64,000 nucleotides of DNA from Picochlorum sp. 'celeri' (taxonomy: Eukaryota > Chlorophyta > Trebouxiophyceae), in the NCBI GenBank assembly GCA_010909725.1, contig JAACMV010000002.1, forward strand, positions 620,001-684,000, read 5' to 3'. The notes under the pieces are model-generated. The model saw only the letters and a list, made by a program, of their open reading frames with translations, ran no database searches and was not told the origin of the DNA. Of this stretch, positions 56,031 to 64,000 are shown one piece after another. The position numbers and the translations under genes were made by a program. Numbering within the stretch: the stretch's first letter is position 1; each line of letters starts with the position of its first letter.

Positions 56031-56513
56031 TTAATTTACCCTTTGAGGGCAGTCAACCTCTGCACAGCTGTCTCTATCGTTCAAACCTCCACATTTCTCG
56101 CAAATTCCCAGTTGCCTTCTTTGTGATACCGCAACATACTCGTCTATAAATCTTGAAGAGAAATAAAGGGCAACCAAAAACCCACCAAAAACAAGCCCAG
56201 CTATTTGATCCAAGGTCCATTCCGGTGCTGCATCTAAGGCACTAAGATCATATATGGTATTTATACTAGACTGAACTATTCTATCTTGACACTGTACTCT
56301 GTGTCTTCGATTGTTCAACACTCGGCATTCCTTCCCTTTGGCATGCAATGTTCTTTTCCTCTCCTGACACAGAGCCAATGACTGGCATTGAATGGTCAGA
56401 GCCACCATTATGAAATTATCAAGGTTTATGACTGATTTAACAAGCTGAGAATCTATTTCGAGGCGATCATTCCCGGGCTTCGTGCACATCCGGGATGATC
56501 TGTTTGTTGGCAT
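56031..56513 (-). CDS. Small membrane protein with a C-terminal zinc-ribbon-like motif
   Basis: 160 residues, one exon. The N-terminal 80 residues are basic and Ser/Asn-rich, possibly a transit peptide. One membrane helix (DQIAGLVFGGFLVALYFSSR, residues ~103-122) is followed by FIDEYVAVSQRRQLG and a four-cysteine motif, CEKCGGLNDRDSCAEVDC (C-x2-C-x8-C-x4-C), at the very end. Plant plastid proteins of similar size have one helix followed by QRRQLGLCxxCGG-like ends, so a thylakoid or envelope protein is plausible; I cannot name it. Confidence 0.6.
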   Translation of the reverse strand: MPTNRSSRMCTKPGNDRLEIDSQLVKSVINLDNFIMVALTIQCQSLALCQERKRTLHAKGKECRVLNNRRHRVQCQDRIVQSSINTIYDLSALDAAPEWTLDQIAGLVFGGFLVALYFSSRFIDEYVAVSQRRQLGICEKCGGLNDRDSCAEVDCPQRVN

Positions 56514-56633
56514 TTAAAAATGTCATTTTCAGCAAAGTCACCAGAGTACTACTGACTTAAAGATAACTTTATTATCAATGTCTGAACAGTTCATGGCCTT
56601 ATTCATGACCATAGAGGCATTGTTGCTGCAAAT

Positions 56634-57658
56634 ATGCAATTGTTCAGGGGGGTAACAAGTGGGACAGGGAAACAGAGTCGCGCAGTTCCTAGAGGCACAA
56701 GCCAATCGATACACAAGACACTGCCCAGACTCGGATTATATGAAGAAGGCTCTGTTTCTCTGACTAGATGTACTCTATCTGCGGGAAGGGTGATCTCCAT
56801 GTCCCATCCTCAAGGTGGGGGAAGTTTGAGCTCTTCTCCAAACGTGCCTTACAAGATTGATGCCCGAAGAAAAAAGATTCCTCATCATATAGCCATAATA
56901 ATGGATGGAAACGGTCGCTGGGCGCGTGAACGGGGCCAGATAGCATCTGCAGGACACAAAGCTGGTATTGATGCTTTGCAACGAACAGTGGAGAGTTGCA
57001 TGGAACATGGGATTGGCTATCTGACAGTATTTGCCCTTTCTGTAGAAAACAATAGGAACAGAGACGATCAGGAAGTGAAATTTTTGATCAGTTTGATGTA
57101 TTCTGTGGTTCACGAGAGACTTCAAAAATTACATGATGAGGGTGTGAAACTCATCTTTGTTGGAAGCATCCAGGCTTTAGAGGATCAGGGGCTGCTCGAA
57201 GTCATCAAAAGGTGAGTTTTCCAATATTAATTTTGTATATAAGCTTTGAGAAATCACGCAAGGGCTCTTCGTACAGGGCAGAAATTCTCACCCAGGAGAA
57301 CACACGGCTTGTTTTGACAGTCTCTCTGAATTTCAGTGGTCGTGATGATATCGTTCAAGCAACCAGATCTCTGCTGAAATTGGCCCAAGAGGATCAAATA
57401 GATCCAAGTGATATTGATGTCTCGACTTTTGGGAACCATCTATCAATGTCGCATATTCCAGAGGGGTACAGGGACCCAGACCTCTTGATTCGGACTGGTG
57501 GAGAGCAAAGGTTGTCGAACTTTCTATTATGGCAATTAGCATATTCAGAGCTATACTTTTCCGATACATACTGGCCTGATTTTGATGCAGAAGACTTCTC
57601 AATAGCCCTGGAGGAGTACTCGAAGAGGGATCGAAGATTTGGTGCTAGAATACCCTGA
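56634..57658 (+). CDS. cis-Prenyltransferase (undecaprenyl/dehydrodolichyl diphosphate synthase type)
   Basis: Adds isopentenyl diphosphate units in cis to a short allylic starter, making polyprenyl diphosphates for dolichol or plastid polyprenols. Exons 56634-57211 and 57277-57658 join in phase 2 to 319 residues. The five family regions are visible: HIAIIMDGNGRWARERG (catalytic Asp), TVFALSVENNRNR, a region with LTVSLNFSGRDDIVQA, DLLIRTGGEQRLSNFLLWQL, and YSELYFSDTYWPDF. The N-terminal ~75 residues before the core are Ser/Arg/Thr-rich with few acids, suggesting plastid targeting. Bacterial-like single-subunit form. Chain length cannot be read from the sequence. Confidence 0.92.
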
Positions 57659-57760
57659 CCAAGTGACAGATGAGATGGAACACGTATCCCCTGCAATGAT
57701 CGTGCTTCGAATGAAATGGATTCGCAATAGTGCTTGTATTATTATAATTTATTTCAAAAA

Positions 57761-58768
57761 ATGATTTGCTCTCTGACCCTTTGCCGACAAGGGTCGAGAT
57801 ATAGATGCATGTCTTATGTGGTATGCATGTCCCAAGAACTTCCACGGCAACGAGGAAAGCAATTCGGTTCAAAAGGAAGAGATAGGTACAGAAATGATGA
57901 ATTGAGATATGGTAGAAAATCGGATAGGGATGGATTTCCGAAAACGCAGACGAAATCGTTGATTGATAACTGGACAGCAGATGTTGTGTATGGGACCTCT
58001 CCTGTTCTTGCAGCTCTAGATTCCAATAGGAGGACCATGCATGCACTGTACGTGCAAGAAGGCATTTCACAGTCTAAGAAGAAGGAAGTGAACAGCATTC
58101 AACAAGCAATTGCAAAGGCAGAGTCCATGAGAATTCCTCTTGTGACTGTGTCAAAGCATGACCTCAACATGATCACAAACAATCGCCCACATCAGGGAAT
58201 TGTTCTCGACGCCTCATTCCTGACTTGTGAAAAGTTGGATAACATGCCAGATATTCCCAGTCCTGACAGGCAGACTTATCCTGTGTGGCTATCTTTGGAT
58301 GAAATTACAGATCCACAAAATTTGGGTGCTGTCATCAGGTCAGCATATTTTCTGGGGGCCGCCGGCGTTTTACTGTCCAGTAAAAATTCAGCTCCTCTTT
58401 CTGGTGTCGTATCGAAAGCAAGCGCTGGTGCTCTTGAAAAAATGCCAATTTATTCGTGTAGAAGTCTGCCCAACACCCTCATGGATGCCAGGTCCAAAGG
58501 GTGGTCAGTCATAGGTGCCAGTGCCGAACGAGATTCCTACGAATGTGAAGAGTTTGTACTACAGAGACCTACGATTTTGGTCATGGGAAGTGAAGGATAT
58601 GGACTCAGAACTAATGTAAGACGAGCTTGTGATGCAAGTATTCGTATTGCTTCCAGTCATGTACTGAACACCCAGGTTGCAGCCTTGCATGAAGTCGACA
58701 GCCTAAATGTTAGTGTCGCAGCTGGTATTTTGCTGCATAGTCTCCTGCGGCAATCAAAGGGTGGCTGA
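57761..58768 (+). CDS. MRM1: MRM1-like SpoU/TrmH rRNA 2'-O-methyltransferase
   Basis: SPOUT-class methyltransferase, probably acting on organellar large-subunit rRNA (Gm of the peptidyl-transferase loop). Single exon, 335 residues from the ATG at 57761. The N-terminal ~55 residues are basic and serine-rich, consistent with import. A substrate-binding domain starts YGTSPVLAALDSNRR. The three SpoU motifs follow: LDEITDPQNLGAVIRSAYFLG (here cut: DEITDPQNLGAVIRSA), LVMGSEGYGLR, and VDSLNVSVAAGILLHSLL. The gene begins 102 nt after the cis-prenyltransferase stop, in the same direction. Confidence 0.9.
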   Translation: MICSLTLCRQGSRYRCMSYVVCMSQELPRQRGKQFGSKGRDRYRNDELRYGRKSDRDGFPKTQTKSLIDNWTADVVYGTSPVLAALDSNRRTMHALYVQEGISQSKKKEVNSIQQAIAKAESMRIPLVTVSKHDLNMITNNRPHQGIVLDASFLTCEKLDNMPDIPSPDRQTYPVWLSLDEITDPQNLGAVIRSAYFLGAAGVLLSSKNSAPLSGVVSKASAGALEKMPIYSCRSLPNTLMDARSKGWSVIGASAERDSYECEEFVLQRPTILVMGSEGYGLRTNVRRACDASIRIASSHVLNTQVAALHEVDSLNVSVAAGILLHSLLRQSKGG

Positions 58769-58996
58769 TACCTTGGTCGATTCTCACTGATGGGTCGTCA
58801 CTCATCATGAGGAGTCCTCATTGAGGACTGTGCATGCTTACCATGGAATGGTATAGTCACCGCTTCCTCGCCCGTGTATATTTATATATTTGAAATAACA
58901 ATACAGTGACAGTGTATATTTAACTATACATCGCGCATGGGCGTTTAGCTGATTCGAAGAAACATTTCAACTGCTATTTAGGGATTTTCCAACTCC

Positions 58997-59991
58997 ATGG
59001 ATCGAGACGACTTAGAAGAGGAAGGTTTGATGAATTTGACACCTATAAATAGAAAGAACTCTACACGGGAGGCTGCAGCCTCATTGCTGTCTAGTTATTT
59101 CTCAAGGCGCTTCATGAGCGGTTGGTACGTTCTTTGACGCGATTCGAATGATCAAGCGTCATTTTCACATACGAGCAATATTGAATTCCAAGTAAGATTG
59201 AGCGATATTCTTCTCTGGCTATGCAGCGCGATGCTCTTTCCTGTTGTGATCACTGTCTATGTGACCTGGTGGTTTCTCCAGTTTTTTGATAACTTTTTCA
59301 GCCCTGTTTATGAGTATCTTCTAGGATTTCATGTATTTGGTCTTGGATTTTTGACTTCTATGCTCTTCATATTTGGAACAGGCACGTTGTCACTGGTTTT
59401 GCCACTCTGTCTGTGCTTTCAAACATGGTTGTTAGGTTGTTCTACAGGCGTATTTGCTTCATCTTGGATTGGCAGTGCATTCGTTGGACTAGGAGAGTAT
59501 ATAATTAGAAAACTTCCATTGATTAAGCACATATATAGCGCAGCTAAGCAAGTGAGTGCAGCAGTTTCACCAGACCACGAAGCTAAAAACTCCTTCAGGT
59601 GTGTCACTTTACACATTGCATTTCGCCTACAGCATGCTATTGTATTTACACCTCACTCATATATATACAGGGAATGCGTTTTAATACGACATCCTAGAGT
59701 TGGGGAGTACGCGTTTGGATTCATCACTGGGCAGACAAACTTACGGACTGATGCAGGAGATGTTCAGTTATACTCTGTCTATGTTCCAACCAATCATGGT
59801 GCGTTTGATATGCATGTTTGGCTGTCTCATATTACCTAAATCATCACATTCGTGCAGTATATGTTGGGGACATCTTCCTGTTGGAAGATAAGGATATCAT
59901 ACGGAACAACCTGTCTGTGAGGGAAGGTATTGAAATTGTTGTATCAGTTGGAATGGCGATCCCACCACGGATAATATCGGAGAGACTGTAA
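58997..59991 (+). CDS. COV1-like DUF502 membrane protein
   Basis: A homologue of plant CONTINUOUS VASCULAR RING proteins (Golgi/trans-Golgi, vesicle trafficking) and of bacterial DUF502. Exons 58997-59124, 59227-59381, 59448-59598, 59671-59798 and 59858-59991 give 231 residues. Motifs are VITVYVTWWFLQFFDNFFSP, HVFGLGFLTSMLFIFGTGVF, KLPLIKHIYSAAKQVSAAVS, LIRHPRVGEYAFGFITG and VYVGDIFLL with NLSVREGIEIVVSVGM. Two membrane helices are in the first half. The second intron (59382-59447) has a GC donor: removing it restores the family's spacing, while keeping it adds 22 residues with no counterpart; both are open. Confidence 0.87.
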
Positions 59992-60200
59992 TTTCATTAT
60001 AGAGAAATGATATTTTGAGGACATCTATGGGTTTACAGGCTTGGGACATCATTCAGTCCGAGGAGATGGACTTTTCAATTGGTCCATGTGTGGTCCACAT
60101 GTTCATGAGCCTACAACCGTAGTAGATTACACTTCCATGCCCATATACCAAATTTAGCTATTTTCATAAACATTTTGTAACGTGTTTATTCTTGTGAACA

Positions 60201-61332
60201 ATGACTGATCAAACAGGAACGTACGCAGTGAAGGTACGCTCGTTGCTCCAGGGCGGCAATTGAATGCGTGTGCTTGAGTCACACTTGTTGGCTGGTTTGC
60301 ACGCATTTGCTGGTTTTTCGGTATATTTTCTAGTATCATGCATGTAGTAACTAAATGTATTCAAATTTGTAGGCTGGATTGGCCCAGATGCTCAAGGGTG
60401 GAGTCATTATGGACGTCGTGACTCCAGAGGAGGCTCGCATTGCCGAAGAAGCAGGAGCTGTCGCTGTGATGGCATTGGAACGTGTTCCAGCAGATATCAG
60501 AAAGGAAGGTGGTGTGGCGAGAATGAGCGATCCATCGGTACGTACATTGAACGCTTGTGGGTGCAGCCGCGGGGTCCACGACTCCACTGTATGGCAGCTC
60601 AATGTGTTCTTATCTGATTTAATCTCGATTCATGATGTTTTGTAGATGATCAAAAGTATTAAAGAGGCTGTTACCATCCCAGTCATGGCAAAGGCTCGCA
60701 TTGGACACTTTGTGGAGTCCCAAATTCTGGAAGCTTTGGGTATCGATTACATCGACGAATCTGAGGTTCTGACTCCTGCAGATGACATCCACCACATTAA
60801 CAAGCACAACTTCAAGGTGCCATTTGTGTGTGGCTGCAGAGATTTGGGTGAAGCTTTGAGGAGGATTGCTGAGGGAGCTGCAATGATTCGCACAAAAGGG
60901 GAGGCTGGAACTGGCAATGTGGTTGAGGCTGTCAGACACGCTCGCGCTGTCCAAGGAGCTATTCGTCAGCTTCAAAATATGGATGAAGACGAGCTTTATG
61001 TGTACGCCAAAGAAATTCGTGCTCCAATTGAGTTGGTAAGACAGACCAAGGCCCTTGGAAGGCTTCCAGTGGTCAACTTTGCTGCTGGCGGTGTTGCAAC
61101 ACCAGCAGATGCAGCCCTCATGATGCAACTCGGAATGGATGGTGTCTTTGTTGGATCTGGAATTTTCAAGTCGGGTGACCCGGCCAAGAGGGCACGAGCT
61201 ATTGTTCAAGCAGTAACACATTACAACGATCCAAAGATCCTTGCAGATGTGTCCCAGGGGCTGGGTGAGGCCATGGTGGGCATTGATATTAGAGAGAAGA
61301 ATTTCAACTCTTATGCTAATCGCTCTGAATAA
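60201..61332 (+). CDS. PDX1: Pyridoxal 5'-phosphate synthase subunit PDX1
   Basis: Synthase subunit of the DXP-independent vitamin B6 pathway; makes PLP from ribose-5-phosphate, glyceraldehyde-3-phosphate and ammonia supplied by PDX2. Three exons, 60201-60233, 60373-60537 and 60646-61332, all phase 0, give 294 residues. Highly conserved segments are [83 protein letters not shown] and [20 protein letters not shown]. Active-site lysines are in MDVV-adjacent and AKARIGH regions as in the family. Length is typical. No PDX2 gene is in the window. Confidence 0.97.
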
Positions 61333-61402
61333 GTTGTTACAGATCGCTCTCAATCAATTTGATGTAATTTGTCAGGCTATTTTGTAAATCTAACCCAATA
61401 GA

Positions 61403-62535
61403 TCACCAAACACCTGAGAGATACTGCAAGATGTCAGTCAATGTAATCACCGCACTCACCGTTGGGAATCCCTTTGAGGAATCGATCACATATACACGAT
61501 GAATATGCTCGTCGCAAAACTTGCTCAAGGTGTCCCCAAGAGAGGTATCCTTTGTGATTGAGAAAACTTGAATATCTCCCTTGCTTGCTGTCCTCCCTTT
61601 CCTTGGAGAAGAGGCAAAGAATGGATGTCCAGAGTGATCACTTGTAGAAATACTATAACCAATATATGCAGTATGGTGCTCCAAAGCCAAGAACTCGGCA
61701 ACTGGCAGGGCCAACACTCCAAAGTGCTCAGATGTCAATGCCCTGATATCTGATGTGCTTAGATTCGCTATCACTTCTCCCGAGTCTGTGACAACTGGAG
61801 CTCCAGATATACCGGCCGATGAAATCTGCGAATATGCTACCAAGGCAGGGGTATGGGCATTCACTGCAACAACTGGGCGCTTGCCTTGCAATAAACCCAG
61901 CTCTTCAATACTTGCAGAAAGCCTGGAATCCTCCACATTTTGAGACGAAATCCACTTGATCACATCCATTTGACTAATAATACTGGTAACTTCACCATGT
62001 GAATCGAACAATGCCAGCCTATGGTTGACATGCTGACCACCCTGTACATTGGTCACAAAAGCCTGCCTCACAGCAACCATCAAACTCGTATTTGCTGCAT
62101 CTCCTTCGAATAGCAAGCCCCTATCCTCCACAACAGGAACCGTAACTAAAGGCTTCGTTGCAAATGCTGGCCCTGTACCAACACCCCACAGATCAACAAT
62201 GTTCTGACGATTCTCCATCACATACCTCACATACCTTCTTTCTCCAGAGCCGTCATCAAAGCCAGCATCGCATGCGGAAGGTCCTCATTGGCTGACAAAT
62301 AATTCAATAATGCCTTCATGATATCACCGATATCAACCCATCCGAGCAAGCTTGGAGAAGTTTCCAGGTCAGAGCTGTCCTCGATATCGGGCATCAGAAC
62401 CATAGGTGCACTGAGGATTGAATTAGTAGCGAGCACTTTGAGTGCTTCTCCAATTGTCATATTATGCTCTAGCTTAACCACGCTTTGCCTTCGCACCAAA
62501 CTACTTAAAGGTGTATTGTTCAAGAGGTCTTCCAT
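61403..62535 (-). CDS. Four-CBS-domain protein, SNF4/AMPK-gamma-like
   Basis: Exons 62535-62235 and 62172-61403 join in phase 1 to 356 residues. The protein is made of four CBS motifs, seen for example as NMTIGEALKVLATNSILSAP, EVTSIISQMDVIKWI, SGAPVVTDSGEVIANLSTSD and the final HRVYVIDSSKG with VITLTDILQYL. This layout matches the energy-sensor gamma subunit of SnRK1/AMPK or the plant PV42-type CBS proteins; nucleotide binding is expected but the key residues cannot be judged by eye. The 5' splice site is preceded by a repeat: GTATGTGAG occurs twice in a row at the exon end. Confidence 0.8.
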
Positions 62536-62826
62536 ATCGATTAGACTTCGTTTCACTCGTTAACTAGAAGCGTAAATGAAGATGTATGTATCTCGGGAAC
62601 GTATTGTAAATTTTTTTCGCATTCTTACAAAAGGTCCACCTGCGGTCGTGCAGTATACACGGATGGGTGCGTGTCGTAGAATGGCGATCGAGTAATAATG
62701 ACGTGGCATTGCATGTCCACATGGATCTGGATGTCATGAAATGGCTTTCAAGCACATGCAGATTGTTGAATTTTAAATACTTAATGCCATAGAGATAGAT
62801 ATTGTGGACAGAGAGGAACTATTACC

Positions 62827-63352
62827 ATGGGGGGTGGTCACAGAACCATTCGCTCCTCCAAGCAGAGTACATACGATCCAAGGAAAGCGAGAGAATTAAA
62901 GAAGCAGAAAACATTTACAATTAAAAAGAGTTACCAAAAGCTGAAGAAGAAGTTGAATGATGTGAAGGCACGAGAATGTTCCATGGTGTTCGCATGGACT
63001 CACCAACAATATGTACTCATATGCATGCATGTGCAATGCAGCCCATTAATTATGATAGTATTGAAGAGCAGAAAGATTCAATGAAGATTTCTGTGGCTGC
63101 TGCTGCTGGCGTGGATGGTGACAGGAAAGCTGGCGACGTGCCTGTAGCAGAGGTGCCAGATGATAAGGTGAGTTTCTGTAGACTTTGACATGATATCAGA
63201 TCCCTAGTTCATACGGGAACATGCCCATGTTGTAGGATTCGAATAAGAAATCGAGGTCGAAGCAACGAAAGCAGATGTTAAAAAAGACAAAGCATGGCCA
63301 GCCATTGATGAAGTATAGAATTGAAAAGATGCTGGACGTCCTACAGAAATGA
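62827..63352 (+). CDS. Small basic FYV7-like rRNA-processing protein
   Basis: Exon 1 starts at 62827, exon 2 is 63042-63167 and exon 3 is 63236-63352; with exon 1 ending at 62967 the product is 127 residues. The protein is Lys/Arg-rich and helical. The last exon ends with KTKHGQPLMKYRIEKMLDVL, close to the FYV7 end (GQPLM...IEDLLDKI), a small-subunit rRNA processing factor. The end of exon 1 is ambiguous: a GTGAAG donor after 62961, a GCACG donor after 62967, and GTGTTC after 62985 all keep phase 0 and reach the same acceptor. The family call is tentative. Confidence 0.6.
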
Positions 63353-63397
63353 TGTATTTAATTATTCCGCTTTCATCTACTAGCAGCTTATTTTGTT

Positions 63398-64000
63398 TTA
63401 CGACAGACAGGTCATCATAGAAGTTGCTATTTCTAATTTATCCTTGTTGGAGAGATTTGGGTTGTTCTGGAGGCACAGGGCCTTTGCGGAGAGAGAGGGA
63501 TCATCCTTCATCTTGCAAAGAATTTCTTCCCACTGCTTCCCCTCTTCTGAAGCCGTATTGTCCTGCCGAGACTTTACTATCTTTAGGGCTCCCTCTTTGT
63601 ATCTTTCAAACTCAGATTCTTCCTGCATAGAAAATGAGCAAAGTCATTCTCTTTCAAAACAGCATTGCAATCAAATTATGCAACATGTGAATCCACGTAC
63701 AATCGAATATAAAGCGCATATTTTCTCCTTCATGGAATCCAGCAACTCTTCTGGTGTTTTGTGCACTTCCGGGACCATGCAACGACGAAGACTATACGAA
63801 TCTATAAACTTTTGATTCTTTTGAATCATGTGCATCTGATGAGGCCTCCGAGGCAAAACATTTTCAAACTTTCTCAATGCCCTCTTACGCTCTTCTGTCG
63901 TACAAGAGCCACTTATAAATCTCTGATACTCTTTCTCAGGCATCAAATACTTTAAAAAAGGCAACCTTGATGTATCGATGTAGGTCGATGCAGTCTCCTG
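63398..64000 (-). CDS. C-terminal part of an unrecognised protein (5' end outside window)
   Basis: Exon 63701-64000 is open to the window edge (100 codons) and ends at a GTACG donor; exon 63622-63398 follows in phase 0 and stops with TAA, giving 174 residues so far. The sequence is helical and charged, with LPFLKYLMPEKEYQRFISG near the window edge, KFENVLPRRPHQMHMI in the middle and a Lys/Glu-rich second exon. No family recognised. Confidence 0.6.

Noticed and set aside
61400..61480. Short intron near the C-terminus of the CBS gene (GTGAGTGCG to TTGCAG, about 36 nt)
   Set aside because: It is shorter than any other intron here, and the retained sequence encodes the expected last CBS strand and helix.

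Overview
The window is eukaryotic nuclear DNA from a compact, moderately AT-rich microalgal genome. Introns are short, mostly about 50-200 nt, with donors such as GTATG, GTACG, GTGCG and GTGAG and acceptors ending CAG or TAG. Genes lie on both strands with little space between them. A green-type Rubisco activase, a COV1/DUF502 protein, PDX1, pantothenate synthetase, a cis-prenyltransferase and a plant-style Ubl-Myb protein point to the green lineage (a prasinophyte- or trebouxiophyte-like alga; a chlorarachniophyte with a green plastid is not excluded). No rRNA, tRNA, CRISPR or bacterial operon structure was seen.

Layout. 1-13 kb: end of an unrecognised gene, RRP12, LTO1, an mTERF-like protein, cytosolic AspRS, a TRAIP-like RING ligase, a thiamine-pyrophosphate-type mitochondrial carrier and a Ubl-Myb telobox-like protein. 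13-28.5 kb: Rubisco activase, a small orphan, an Alba protein, a BSD protein, GINS subunit PSF1, pantothenate synthetase, Rab geranylgeranyltransferase beta, SPOUT1, a membrane M14 carboxypeptidase, WDR83/MORG1, a GDA1/CD39 apyrase and a TPT/nucleotide-sugar transporter. 28.8-36.6 kb: a 1306-residue orphan, a small secreted cysteine-rich protein, a small putative gene, a C-terminally anchored membrane protein and SLC30A9. 37-42.3 kb: an intact Tnp2 (CACTA/EnSpm-type) transposase with a divergent partner gene. 42.6-64 kb: FtsJ methyltransferase, a helical orphan, an Arc1/AIMP1-like tRNA-binding factor, class III alcohol dehydrogenase, RAD21-type cohesin, VMA22, F-box/Sel1, a PRC-barrel protein, an 82-residue membrane protein, a CK1 kinase, a zinc-ribbon membrane protein, cis-prenyltransferase, MRM1-like methyltransferase, COV1-like protein, PDX1, a four-CBS protein, an FYV7-like protein and a 5'-truncated orphan.

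These are unlinked housekeeping genes, not one pathway. Ribosome and tRNA biology (RRP12, LTO1, AspRS, AIMP1-like, SPOUT1, FtsJ, MRM1, FYV7-like) and replication or chromosome maintenance (PSF1, TRAIP, RAD21, Ubl-Myb) are well represented. Convergent neighbours often have stop codons only 1-15 nt apart, so their transcripts must overlap. The most accessory-looking segment is the two-gene transposon. The least explained genes are its partner, the 1306-residue orphan and the secreted cysteine-rich protein. Exon structures were inferred by eye from splice signals, reading phase and family alignment, and need transcript evidence.
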